24,481 nucleotides of DNA from a virus. Shown here piece by piece: positions 7,685-13,876 of this stretch. Position 1 is the first letter of the stretch. The number at the start of each line of letters is the position of its first letter. A program made the translations under genes and the position numbers. Under the pieces are notes generated by a model. That model ran no database searches. It was given only the letters and a program-made list of their open reading frames with translations, and had not been told where the DNA came from. Location: the IMG/VR virus record IMGVR_UViG_3300032278_000115, positions 1 through 24,481 of that record, one strand, 5' to 3'.

Positions 7685-8156
7685 TGTTTTTTCTCTGGTA
7701 TGTGGTTAATTCTGATTGATCCAAGACATAACCCGGTCCACGTCCCAAATCTTTAATATTTTCGTCTTTGAACAATTCCGATCCTTTCGCCATTCCTATA
7801 AATCTAAAATGAGGTATCTTACCTGTTAATAAAGCATAAAGATCGGCTTGTCTCATTTTTTTTGAACGGACTGCCAATAGACGACCGTTTCTATATTTTG
7901 TTGTTTTTACATCTACTGTTCCTTCAGGTATATCCGCATCGTATTCATCAATTTCTCCAACAATAAGATTAGGATATACGTTCATTGCTTTACAAAATGC
8001 AATTTCACCGGCAGCACCATTTAAATCGGTTTCATAATCGCTTTGACCGCCAACGCGAAGATTTGCTCTGCCTTTTTTCCTTGCAAGTTCAAAACGTTTT
8101 TTTCCAACACATTTCGCAAGTCTAATTTCTATTTCGTTTAAGGTAATTTCAATCAA
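7647..8156 (-). CDS. PD-(D/E)XK-like nuclease
   Basis: This 169-residue protein has the order expected of a restriction-endonuclease-like fold: GAAGEIAF (48-55, with the conserved Glu), an acidic DADI (73-76) and VDVKTTK (81-87, the D-x-K catalytic pair), then LLAVRSKKMRQADLYALL. It could trim phage or host DNA, or act as a Holliday-junction or homing-type nuclease; the substrate cannot be told. It starts at TTG 8156, with AAAGGAAAT about 9 nt upstream. The SD lies inside the short repeat-derived frame that separates it from the methyltransferase. Confidence 0.7.
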   Translation of the reverse strand: MIEITLNEIEIRLAKCVGKKRFELARKKGRANLRVGGQSDYETDLNGAAGEIAFCKAMNVYPNLIVGEIDEYDADIPEGTVDVKTTKYRNGRLLAVRSKKMRQADLYALLTGKIPHFRFIGMAKGSELFKDENIKDLGRGPGYVLDQSELTTYQRKNNESNMPKMHLDT

Positions 8157-8199
8157 GTTTTATTTCCTTTAATAATTCTTCCAGTTCGTAATTCTTCAT
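8149..8199 (-). pseudogene. 16-codon remnant copy of the NinG-like C-terminus
   Basis: A tiny frame from ATG 8199 encodes [16 protein letters not shown]. The C-terminus of the NinG-like protein upstream reads [18 protein letters not shown]. The shared residues come from the 27-nt direct repeat (8170-8196). I read it as a leftover copy of the NinG-like 3' end created when the methyltransferase gene entered, not as a functional gene. It may still help translational coupling from the methyltransferase stop (TAATG) to the nuclease start. Confidence 0.55.
8170..8196. repeat. Direct repeat copy 2 (27 nt, downstream side of methyltransferase)
   Basis: This stretch matches 9142-9168 at 26 of 27 positions (one t/c difference). 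It lies immediately after the stop of the TSPPY methyltransferase gene. The other copy lies immediately at its start, so the pair brackets the gene exactly. Confidence 0.9.
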
Positions 8200-9140
8200 T
8201 ATACAAATAAATCCTGTTGTATAAATCTTTTTTCTGCAATCTTTATATATTCTGGATTTAATTCAATTCCAATCCATTTCCTTCCCAATCTCTGCGCCAC
8301 CCATCCCGTTGTCCCAGATCCAAAAAACGGATCAAGAACAATATCACCTTCATTACTTCCGGCCATAATACATAATTCTGGTAATTTATCTGGGAATACG
8401 GCAAAATGTGCTTCTTTATAAGGTTTTGTTGTGATAGACCAAACAGATCTTTTATTCGCTTGTCCGTTAGTTGGTCTTAACATTCCAGAACCCTGTTGCG
8501 CGTTTCCTGGATAATTTCGATCTCGCCTTTGTTCTGTATAATTGCCATTGAATAGTCTTTTGTCGTTAAAAGTGGATGGTTTTAAATCTTCTAACATTTG
8601 ATTGAATTTGTATTTGGCAGATTTACTTAAAAGAAATATATATTCGTGTGCCTTTGTGCATCTATCCGTAACAGATTCTGGCATTGGATTAGGCTTATGC
8701 CATATAATGTCTTGCCTTAAATACCATCCATCGGACTGCAAGGCAAATGCTAAACGCCACGGGATCCCAACAAGATTTTTTGGCGGTAAATTGGTTTTTA
8801 CTTTAATATCGCCAGAAGTTTTTTGCATTTCTTGAACTCGATTCGTTCCGCCCTCTCTTTTATTTGTATTAAATCCTTTGCCTTGTTGCCTACCGTAACA
8901 ATCCCCCAAATTCAACCAAAGCGTCCCATCGTTCCTTAATACTCGTTTCACTTCACGAAATACTTTGACCATATTTTTTACATATTCTTCTGGAGTTTCC
9001 TCAAGTCCAAGTTGCCCATCAGATCCGTAATCCCTTAATCCCCAGTATGGCGGAGAAGTAACAACGCATTGAATTGACCGGTCCGGCAAATCCTTCAACC
9101 GATCAAAAACATTACCTTGATAGATGTGATTTAATTTCAT
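8199..9140 (-). CDS. DNA methyltransferase, TSPPY type (N4-cytosine or N6-adenine)
   Basis: This 313-residue beta-class methyltransferase has catalytic motif IV TSPPYW (28-33) near the N-terminus and SAM-binding motif [11 protein letters not shown] (270-279) near the C-terminus. The central target-recognition region includes [19 protein letters not shown] and [15 protein letters not shown] with this order is typical of N4-cytosine enzymes, though N6-adenine activity is possible. No cognate restriction enzyme is obvious next to it, apart from the unrelated-looking PD-(D/E)XK protein. It is probably anti-restriction. It overlaps the NinG-like gene by 29 nt and is bracketed by direct repeats, suggesting recent acquisition. 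Confidence 0.93.
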   Translation of the reverse strand: MKLNHIYQGNVFDRLKDLPDRSIQCVVTSPPYWGLRDYGSDGQLGLEETPEEYVKNMVKVFREVKRVLRNDGTLWLNLGDCYGRQQGKGFNTNKREGGTNRVQEMQKTSGDIKVKTNLPPKNLVGIPWRLAFALQSDGWYLRQDIIWHKPNPMPESVTDRCTKAHEYIFLLSKSAKYKFNQMLEDLKPSTFNDKRLFNGNYTEQRRDRNYPGNAQQGSGMLRPTNGQANKRSVWSITTKPYKEAHFAVFPDKLPELCIMAGSNEGDIVLDPFFGSGTTGWVAQRLGRKWIGIELNPEYIKIAEKRFIQQDLFV

Positions 9141-9483
9141 CTAATAATTCTTCCAGCTCGTAATTCTTGAATTTTCGCACGGTCTTATACCGCCTGTGAA
9201 GTTCGTGATATTTTTCTTCTCCGAATTTCTGTCGATACCATTCGGAAAACGGGTAGGGATCGAACTCGTGTTTAAAATTGCATGAAAGACATTGGCAATG
9301 ATTATTCCCGTCAGCCGATACGTCCCACCTGGTTGAATATGCGATCCGTGAGAATAGATGTCCATTCGTGAGATTTTTTGGAGAGCCGCAAACGACACAG
9401 TATTCATCTCGGTTTCTGATGTATTCTGATACGGCTTTGTCAAGGTTTCTGACTAATGTTTTTCGGCTTGGTTTCTTTGGCAT
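9112..9483 (-). CDS. NinG/Rap-like HNH recombination protein
   Basis: This 123-residue protein has a zinc-binding HNH-type core: CVVC (29-32), NGHLFSR (40-46), then TRWD and CQCLSCN (63-69) with [12 protein letters not shown] after it. Lambda NinG (Rap) has the same order of cysteine pair, GHF/LxxR, NTRWD-like and CxxCN motifs, and acts on recombination intermediates. This version is shorter than lambda NinG (about 200 residues) but keeps the core. It starts at ATG 9483, inside the preceding small gene. Its last codons lie in a direct repeat and overlap the methyltransferase. Confidence 0.85.
   Translation of the reverse strand: MPKKPSRKTLVRNLDKAVSEYIRNRDEYCVVCGSPKNLTNGHLFSRIAYSTRWDVSADGNNHCQCLSCNFKHEFDPYPFSEWYRQKFGEEKYHELHRRYKTVRKFKNYELEELLDEIKSHLSR
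9142..9168. repeat. Direct repeat copy 1 (27 nt, in the 3' end of the NinG-like gene)
   Basis: The repeat encodes the C-terminal [10 protein letters not shown] of the NinG-like protein and ends next to the start codon of the methyltransferase (9140). It is the probable original copy of the pair with 8170-8196. Confidence 0.9.
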
Positions 9484-9610
9484 TCTTCATTTCCAATGCT
9501 TCGTTATATTTTTTCTTCAATTTTCTTATTTCTGTTTCCGGCTTCTTTTTACGGATTGCCCGTAACCACAACCCTTGTCGCGTTCTCAAAAGCCAGTCTA
9601 TTGTTTGCAT
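9440..9610 (-). CDS. Small basic helical protein, unknown (56 residues)
   Basis: This frame from ATG 9610 begins inside the last codons of the zinc-ribbon gene and ends 44 nt inside the NinG-like gene. The product starts MQTIDWLLRTRQGLWLRAIRK and continues as a Lys/Glu-rich amphipathic helix. It fills what would otherwise be a gap between two packed genes, which is the main support. No family is recognised and no strong Shine-Dalgarno is visible. Confidence 0.55.
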   Translation of the reverse strand: MQTIDWLLRTRQGLWLRAIRKKKPETEIRKLKKKYNEALEMKNAKETKPKNISQKP

Positions 9611-9843
9611 TTCGGACATATTTTTTTATTGTTTTTGATTCCTATTTTCGGGAAGTCATCATAATAATCTGCTTTTTTGTTATTGAAAAACGGCGGTTGC
9701 CATGCAGTATCACATTCCGGGCAAAGAAAAACGCGCTTATCTGTTCTTTTAGCACAAGATTTTTTCTTACTTTTTTTGTTTATCCTGGATTGGCCTGAAA
9801 CGTGCTGATCTAATCCGGCAATGACTGCTTCCAATACTTTCAT
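9598..9843 (-). CDS. Small zinc-ribbon protein
   Basis: This 81-residue protein has CPECDTAWQPP (from about residue 41) and a C-terminal CPKCKQ, giving one four-cysteine zinc ribbon with a basic N-terminal linker (KKSKKKSCAKR). It starts 4 nt inside the replication protein gene (ATGA), so it is coupled to it. The replication protein itself ends in a zinc ribbon, so the two may have related DNA-binding tasks. The precise role is unknown. Confidence 0.65.
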   Translation of the reverse strand: MKVLEAVIAGLDQHVSGQSRINKKSKKKSCAKRTDKRVFLCPECDTAWQPPFFNNKKADYYDDFPKIGIKNNKKICPKCKQ

Positions 9844-10571
9844 GCTGAAGCCTCATATTGTGGAATAAGTTGTGCGCGACATTCCGGGCAGACTCCCACA
9901 ATCCCTTTTTGCGATTTTCTTTTATAGTGTCCATTCGGACAGGTAATTATAATATCTTCTTTTATTTCTATTTCTTCCGTTGCGCTTTGAAACTGCTCAT
10001 TCCTTAACCAGTTTCTAAATGCTGCTTTATAATTCTTGTAATTCTTGCCGTGCATTTTTAGATAATCTTTAAATTTTAGAAATTCTTTTTTGACATTACG
10101 GTTTTTAAAATCGGTTTGATATGTTTCAAGCGAATCTTCGATTTCTTTTAATTGAACTTTTTTACTCTTTTTATCTTTATCTTTAACCTTATCCTTGTCT
10201 TTGTCTTTGTCTTTAACCCCTTGCAAGGGGCTTACACGACCCTTATATAGACCATATTTATTCAGAATATTAATTACAGAATTGTGAACTCTGTTATTTT
10301 CGTTCAATTCTCCATATTGATAAACGATAAATTTTGGAACAAACCATTTATCAGTTTTGAACGGAATTATCTTGCGATTAAAGACTTTTAAAATACTTGC
10401 TTCGTCCAGCTTTACGCCCATTTGAAACGAAGCCAATTCAATATCAACTTCCCAGATCCCGGCATGATCGCAGTTGTCTAATAGATAAAACCAAAACAAT
10501 TTCATTTCTGGATTCAGTTTGCGAATCCATTTCTTCTTCCAGGAATCGGTATCACGAAATCGTTTAGCCAA
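9840..10571 (-). CDS. Replication initiation/organizer-like protein, winged helix plus zinc ribbon
   Basis: This 243-residue protein starts FRDTDSWKKKWIRKL then KLFWFYLLDNCDHAG and GIWEVD, the N-terminal pattern of phage replisome-organizer proteins with a DnaD-N/winged-helix fold. A Lys-Asp linker follows at 120-138. Then comes a helical domain with FKDYLKMHGKNYKNYKAAFRNWL (helicase-loader-like) and a C-terminal zinc ribbon (C211, H215, C228, C231). It probably opens the origin and recruits the host helicase, since no phage helicase or polymerase is seen here. The Lys-Asp linker DNA is a natural place to look for an origin, as in other phages, but no iteron set is obvious. Confidence 0.7.
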   Translation of the reverse strand: MAKRFRDTDSWKKKWIRKLNPEMKLFWFYLLDNCDHAGIWEVDIELASFQMGVKLDEASILKVFNRKIIPFKTDKWFVPKFIVYQYGELNENNRVHNSVINILNKYGLYKGRVSPLQGVKDKDKDKDKVKDKDKKSKKVQLKEIEDSLETYQTDFKNRNVKKEFLKFKDYLKMHGKNYKNYKAAFRNWLRNEQFQSATEEIEIKEDIIITCPNGHYKRKSQKGIVGVCPECRAQLIPQYEASA

Positions 10572-10698
10572 CGAAATTACCTTCCGCTATTGCCCGGATG
10601 ATTTGGAAAAGCATGAACCACAAAAAAACCTTTATAGTGATCCAAGCAAAACGATCAAACTGGTTTTCCTGTTTGCGGATGTATTGCGATCTTTTCAT
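10564..10698 (-). CDS. Small single-span membrane protein (44 residues)
   Basis: The start at ATG 10698 is set by a near-perfect AAAGGAG about 8 nt upstream. A longer frame to 10809 exists but lacks such a signal and runs inside the 70-residue gene. The product has a basic, charged N-terminus (KRSQYIRKQENQFDRF) and one hydrophobic stretch (AWITIKVFLWFMLFQIIRAI). It overlaps both neighbours. The function is unknown; a small inner-membrane peptide made early may act on host membrane processes. Confidence 0.65.
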   Translation of the reverse strand: MKRSQYIRKQENQFDRFAWITIKVFLWFMLFQIIRAIAEGNFVG

Positions 10699-10867
10699 CT
10701 TTTTTCTCCTTTGGTTTAACTTCTTTAATGTCCCAATTCTTCGCTTCATAGCGGCGAATGGTTTTGGTGAAATGACCATCGTTGTATTCAACTTGATCTT
10801 TTGGAACAATTATCGCCATTGGTTCGCCTTCAAACGGGGGATAAAAATAAAATATTCTATACTTCAT
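10655..10867 (-). CDS. Hypothetical early protein (70 residues)
   Basis: This 70-residue protein begins MKYRIFYFYPPFEGEPMAIIV with beta-rich character and ends in a Lys-rich tail (KPKEKKDEKIAIHPQTGKPV). It lies between two other small early genes and overlaps the start of the membrane peptide by 44 nt. No strong Shine-Dalgarno and no recognised family. Gene packing and the ordered N-terminal domain support it. Confidence 0.55.
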   Translation of the reverse strand: MKYRIFYFYPPFEGEPMAIIVPKDQVEYNDGHFTKTIRRYEAKNWDIKEVKPKEKKDEKIAIHPQTGKPV

Positions 10868-10897
10868 AAGGCTTGGTTTTATGGTATGTGGACATAA

Positions 10898-11179
10898 TCA
10901 ATCTAACCTTGCCCGAAGTTTATCAATGACTTCTTGAACGGATTTAGATCCATCCTGTATTCGGTCAATGGTTATTCCCATTTTGCCGTAATCTTCTTTT
11001 AGTTTTTTTGCTTGGCGTTCCATTCTTTTCGCAAGGCTTTCAATAGATTCTCCATTTGCGTTACCGATAGGTGATTCAATCCAGGGCGGTCGCCGGAAAG
11101 TCTTTTCTTGATCTGAAGGACTTTTTTCCATCCCATCAAACTTTGTGCGATCGCCACTTTTTTTATTAGAACTTGCCAT
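10898..11179 (-). CDS. Hypothetical early protein with helical C-terminus (93 residues)
   Basis: The first 45 residues are polar and probably disordered. The rest (SLAKRMERQAKKLKEDYGKM and VQEVIDKLRARL) is amphipathic helix that could form a coiled coil. It starts 3 nt after the stop of the putative annealing protein, implying translational coupling. A role as a recombination or ssDNA accessory protein is suggested only by this neighbour. Confidence 0.6.
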   Translation of the reverse strand: MASSNKKSGDRTKFDGMEKSPSDQEKTFRRPPWIESPIGNANGESIESLAKRMERQAKKLKEDYGKMGITIDRIQDGSKSVQEVIDKLRARLD

Positions 11180-11182
11180 TCG

Positions 11183-11749
11183 TCAGTCTTCCAATTCAAG
11201 TTCTTTTGCTTTTTCTATCTTTTTGCCTTTTTCTATCTTTTTGGTCAGCATATCAATCGTTGTGTGCGCGGAATCTTTAGTGTGTCCTTTTGGATCTATT
11301 AACCAACCTTCTGCGGAAATTCGTTGTTCACCAGTTATATGATGCGATTGGATTAATTCCCTAATTTTCTTTTCTTGAGAAACGGTCATCATTGCATTTT
11401 GCTGATGTATGGCATTTTGAACTTCATCGGCAGAAGCAAATTCATTGCCCCCACCAAATCCGGCAGAACTTAATGCGCGACCGATCGCCGAAGTTTCGCA
11501 ATTCTCAAGCGCAGATGTTTTATTTATCTGGCTTGAATCTTCTTTTTCGTAAGCATGGCCGGTGTAAGTTAAAACGGATTCGCCATTAATAAGCGTTAAA
11601 GTGGCTTTCATAATTACCACACCGTTTTCCCAACTGATTAATTCAGTATTTAATGAATACTCCATTTCTCTTTTTCCAAGCATTCCATTAAGCAGATCAA
11701 TCCGTTCTGCTACTGTATAATATTCTTTATTGTGTATTAATACGGGCAT
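11183..11749 (-). CDS. Putative single-strand annealing / ssDNA-binding recombination protein
   Basis: This 188-residue protein has a beta-rich N-terminal half (NGVVIMKATLTLINGESVLTY) and the segment SALENCETSAIGRALSSAGF followed by EFASADEVQNAI. The ETSAIGRALxxAGxG..ASADEV pattern recurs in phage recombination-module proteins of the ERF/Rad52-like annealing type or related ssDNA-binding proteins. The C-terminus is Lys-rich and helical. A GAGAGGAATAAT Shine-Dalgarno leader precedes ATG 11749. It is near NinG and nuclease genes, as expected for a recombination module. The family name is tentative. Confidence 0.55.
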   Translation of the reverse strand: MPVLIHNKEYYTVAERIDLLNGMLGKREMEYSLNTELISWENGVVIMKATLTLINGESVLTYTGHAYEKEDSSQINKTSALENCETSAIGRALSSAGFGGGNEFASADEVQNAIHQQNAMMTVSQEKKIRELIQSHHITGEQRISAEGWLIDPKGHTKDSAHTTIDMLTKKIEKGKKIEKAKELELED

Positions 11750-11750
11750 A

Positions 11751-11999
11751 TTATTCCTCTCCTGTTATTTGGGATTTTATTTTATTTGTGATGTTAATTT
11801 TACGTTTATTCGGTTCAAAAATTGCAGATGCCAATACCGGATCGTGATCTTTATATTCTTTAAATCTTGATTGAATGGCATCAATAAATTGTTTTTTGTT
11901 ATTTCCAAAAGCATTTACAAAATAAAAGGACTCGCAACCTTCAACCAGGATTTCCGCCCAATATTTTTTATGATAATATTTAAAATTCTGGTTCATCAT
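11751..11999 (-). CDS. Hypothetical early protein (82 residues)
   Basis: The start is ATG 11999 (MMNQNFKYYHKKYWAE), preceded by TTGGATAAATAAA. A frame extending to 12041 would run inside the upstream gene and is less likely. The product is a compact basic protein with FYFVNAFGNNKKQFIDAIQ and SAIFEPNKRKINIT. I recognise no family. It precedes the putative annealing protein by 1 nt. Confidence 0.6.
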   Translation of the reverse strand: MMNQNFKYYHKKYWAEILVEGCESFYFVNAFGNNKKQFIDAIQSRFKEYKDHDPVLASAIFEPNKRKINITNKIKSQITGEE

Positions 12000-12004
12000 T
12001 TTAT

Positions 12005-12202
12005 TTATCCAATGATTTTTTCCGTTAAATCTTCGCCACAATCTTCACAGATCAAAACAGATTCGCCGTCCATTTTTTCGGTTATTACGGTATTATGCGG
12101 ACATTCATATTCATCATTTTTCAAATCTTCATAATGTTTATCCGCTGCAAACCAGTTTTTTTGTTCTGCCATTTCTAAATAATATTCGCCTGTTCGACTC
12201 AT
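12005..12202 (-). CDS. Small putative zinc-binding protein (65 residues)
   Basis: After an acidic, aromatic N-terminal helix there is CPHNTVI and then ICEDCGEDL. This CxH...CxxC set is consistent with a small zinc ribbon of a kind common in phage early operons. The start ATG 12202 overlaps the preceding stop (TAATG). The function is unknown. Confidence 0.6.
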   Translation of the reverse strand: MSRTGEYYLEMAEQKNWFAADKHYEDLKNDEYECPHNTVITEKMDGESVLICEDCGEDLTEKIIG

Positions 12203-12408
12203 TAATTGCCCCGACCTTCTTTAATTCTTTTCAACCGGTCCGAATCTATTGAAATCGGCTGATTGACTTGTTTAGCAATCCGAACAAGGAAGTCATTTAA
12301 AGATTCATATTTCTTCATTGGACTGCCTTTTAATTTTGTTCGATGGCTCATTCTTATCCGGTTACTTTTTGGACTATTTATTCTGTTCCTGATTTGCTTC
12401 TTTTTCAT
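12202..12408 (-). CDS. Small basic early protein, start uncertain
   Basis: The frame runs from ATG 12408, with further in-frame ATGs at 12351 and 12318. The last gives a 38-residue product (MKKYESLNDFLVRIAKQVNQ...) with AAAAGG 8 nt upstream, and is perhaps the true start. The N-terminal 30 residues are mostly Arg, Lys, Ser and Asn. A well-formed AAAGAGGAATAAAAT leader lies at 12426-12440 but is followed by ATC, not ATG, so it does not obviously serve this gene. Unknown function. Confidence 0.45.
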   Translation of the reverse strand: MKKKQIRNRINSPKSNRIRMSHRTKLKGSPMKKYESLNDFLVRIAKQVNQPISIDSDRLKRIKEGRGN

Positions 12409-12442
12409 ATATCAAAACCGATTATTTTATTCCTCTTTATGT

Positions 12443-13030
12443 TTATCCCCATTGATTCGCCATTGCAGATGCAATTCCGATATATGTTTCAGACCGTATT
12501 TTCCATCGTTTTGCTGATGGACCAAGGTTATTTTGTCCGCTTGGCGTTTGATTGGAATATCGAGCCTTTTTAATTATTTTAGTCGGTTCAAGCAATGGTA
12601 AGTTTTTCAACCATAAACAAGTTCTTTTACTTGCATCATGGCCAAATTGCCAAGGCTGAATAGTTTGGGTATATTTTTTCCCACCGATTCTTTCCAATGC
12701 GTATTTATGGGGGACAGGATTTTCAATAGCAATCTTATTACATGAATGATTAAGAAACAGATTAAAAAAATCTGCACTTTCATCTAATTTCGCCCACCTT
12801 GAAGAATCGCGATGCAACCAACTCACACCGCTATTGGCAAAATAAGTACACGGCGGATGTGCAATAATCAAATCCCAATTATCATATAAAATATCTTTTA
12901 TGTCGCCTTGATGATGATTCCCATTTGATTGGTCTGTTGGCAATAAATCACACGACCAAGCATCGTGTCCCTTTTTAGCAAAAGCATCCCTAACCCTTCC
13001 ACTATATTCACAAGCAACTAATACTTTCAT
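12443..13030 (-). CDS. DNA cytosine methyltransferase-like protein, short phage type
   Basis: This 195-residue protein has an N-terminal Rossmann start VLVACEYSGRVRDAF (C5-methyltransferase motif I region), CDLLP at 27-31, the catalytic HPPCTYF (58-64, motif IV PPC) and IENP (102-105, replacing the usual ENV/ENP of motif VI). It is much shorter than bacterial C5 methyltransferases and lacks a clear target-recognition domain. This small form is widespread in phages, where it may methylate phage DNA or assist pyrimidine modification. The leader AAAGAGGAATAAAAAA precedes ATG 13030. Confidence 0.8.
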   Translation of the reverse strand: MKVLVACEYSGRVRDAFAKKGHDAWSCDLLPTDQSNGNHHQGDIKDILYDNWDLIIAHPPCTYFANSGVSWLHRDSSRWAKLDESADFFNLFLNHSCNKIAIENPVPHKYALERIGGKKYTQTIQPWQFGHDASKRTCLWLKNLPLLEPTKIIKKARYSNQTPSGQNNLGPSAKRWKIRSETYIGIASAMANQWG

Positions 13031-13050
13031 TTTTTTATTCCTCTTTGCAT

Positions 13051-13476
13051 TTATTTACTTTTCACCTTTACCTTTGTAACAGTTGGTTTGTTTACACCTA
13101 ATGCCGTCTTAATAGATTCGTAAGATGTTTTAAATCGCCTTCCATTCTGTTTATAAATTATAGGATATTTCGGCGAACGTGGTTTAAACCCTACAATCTT
13201 TATTTGATTTCCATAGTATGACAAACCTTTTTCAAAGTGTTCTATTGTAATTTCTGGAAACCAAGTACCATATCTATTCAAATCATCTTCAAAAGAATTT
13301 CTTGCTACTTCTTCTGGATTTGCACCGTTGGTAACTTCGACTTTTGCAGTAAATGAAACATCACCAAATGTGATATGCTTCATATTTACTTTAACTTCAT
13401 ATTCTTCTTCAAGCGATTTAACAGACTCTTTAAAAGATATTCTAAAATCTTTTAATGTTTGCTTATTTATGTTCAT
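13051..13476 (-). CDS. Hypothetical early protein (141 residues)
   Basis: The N-terminus is a charged amphipathic helix (KDFRISFKESVKSLEEEYEV). Next is a beta-rich region with TFGDVSFTAKVEVT, and the C-terminal half contains FKPRSPKYPIIYKQNGRRFK and a Lys-rich tail. The short motif PKYPIIYKxxGRRFK looks like one seen in small phage proteins of unknown role. The leader AAAGAGGAATAAA precedes ATG 13476. It is among the first genes of the early operon, so a host-takeover role is plausible but unproven. Confidence 0.65.
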   Translation of the reverse strand: MNINKQTLKDFRISFKESVKSLEEEYEVKVNMKHITFGDVSFTAKVEVTNGANPEEVARNSFEDDLNRYGTWFPEITIEHFEKGLSYYGNQIKIVGFKPRSPKYPIIYKQNGRRFKTSYESIKTALGVNKPTVTKVKVKSK

Positions 13477-13496
13477 TTTATTCCTCTTTTTATTGA

Positions 13497-13619
13497 TTAT
13501 TTAGAAACTTTATTTTTTCTATGGGGATTTTTTTTCAAATATTCTTTCCAGATTTTTTGATTGTTTTTGGATTCTGCTTCAATATCAGTTTTTCTTACTG
13601 CTTTTTTTGCTTTATTCAT
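13497..13619 (-). CDS. First gene of the early operon, small basic protein (40 residues)
   Basis: ATG 13619 is preceded by AAAGAGGAATAAAATA, the same leader used by three following genes, which strongly supports the start. The product is Lys/Arg/Asn-rich (MNKAKKAVRKTDIEAESKNN, ending KKNPHRKNKVSK) and probably helical or disordered. It is the first gene after the promoter and the pseudoknot leader, so any regulation by that RNA would act directly on it. Function unknown. Confidence 0.65.
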   Translation of the reverse strand: MNKAKKAVRKTDIEAESKNNQKIWKEYLKKNPHRKNKVSK

Positions 13620-13642
13620 TATTTTATTCCTCTTTTAATGAT

Positions 13643-13735
13643 ACCGGGACGAAAATCGATGGTTAATACGATTGTGGAGAGAACGCCACTAAAGGATCGC
13701 CCCGGTGAAATGTTGTTTATTATCGTATTAACCAT
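13643..13735 (-). ncRNA. Predicted H-type pseudoknot in the 5' leader of the early operon
   Basis: On the minus-strand transcript two long stems cross. Stem B pairs 13735-13722 with 13672-13659 (14 perfect pairs, ATGGTTAATACGAT with ATCGTATTAACCAT). Stem A pairs 13706-13697 with 13652-13643 (10 pairs with one G-U, ACCGGGGCGA with TCGTCCCGGT). The arms occur in the order B5, A5, B3, A3, which is the topology of an H-type pseudoknot. The internal loop holds a small hairpin (13674-13689, GTGG/CCAC). Stem A ends about 10 nt before the Shine-Dalgarno of the first gene. The class is unknown and no riboswitch consensus was recognised. Confidence 0.6.
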
Positions 13736-13760
13736 GCCCCAATATAACCATAAAATAGGA

Positions 13761-13776
13761 ATAAATTGGAATTTAT
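13761..13776. promoter_or_regulatory. Inverted repeat, candidate operator
   Basis: Two 7-bp arms, ATAAATT and AATTTAT, are separated by 2 nt, just downstream of the predicted transcription start of the early promoter. This fits a dimeric repressor site acting as a block, but AT-rich sequence makes short palindromes common. Confidence 0.4.
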
Positions 13777-13793
13777 CTTTAAAACCACCCCGC

Positions 13794-13822
13794 CGTATAA
13801 AGCCATATCGTTTCCTGGTCAA
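13794..13822 (-). promoter_or_regulatory. Sigma70-type promoter for the early operon
   Basis: The minus strand has -35 TTGACC (13822-13817) and -10 TATACG (13799-13794) with an ideal 17-nt spacer. The expected start of transcription is near 13787, giving a leader of about 168 nt before the first gene. It lies right after the terminator of the tail operon, where a new promoter is needed. Confidence 0.6.
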
Positions 13823-13841
13823 TAATATACCTATTTTATGC

Positions 13842-13876
13842 AAAAAACCCCCATATTCGGCAAATATGAAGGTTTT
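13842..13876 (-). terminator. Intrinsic terminator of the tail/H-NOX operon
   Basis: The minus strand has CCTTCATATT (13872-13863) pairing with AATATGGGGG (13857-13848): 10 pairs including two G-U, around a 5-nt loop. It is flanked by AAAA upstream and six T downstream (13847-13842). It begins about 40 nt after the stop of the last cassette gene, and cleanly separates late from early transcription. Confidence 0.85.

Noticed and set aside
8199-9140. TSPPY methyltransferase and PD-(D/E)XK-like protein as a restriction-modification pair
   Set aside because: The nuclease lacks a visible specificity domain and the methyltransferase appears to be a separate insertion between repeats, so adjacency alone is weak evidence.
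9456-9798. Hydrophobic plus-strand frames opposite the zinc-ribbon and NinG-like genes
   Set aside because: They are antisense shadows of Lys/Glu-rich genes, which read as Phe/Leu/Ser on the other strand. No start signals are present.
10160-10230. Lys-Asp repeat DNA in the replication gene as a phase-variable microsatellite or iterons
   Set aside because: The repeats are imperfect codon-level KD repetition typical of linkers; no clean unit suggests slippage, and no spaced iterons are visible.
10698-10809. Longer N-terminus of the 44-residue membrane protein
   Set aside because: The extra 37 codons lie within the 70-residue gene and lack a ribosome binding site, whereas AAAGGAG directly precedes ATG 10698.
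13619-13843. 74-codon minus-strand frame over the leader
   Set aside because: It has no ribosome binding site and its translation mirrors itself because of the inverted repeat. The 40-codon gene starting at 13619 has the operon's standard leader instead.
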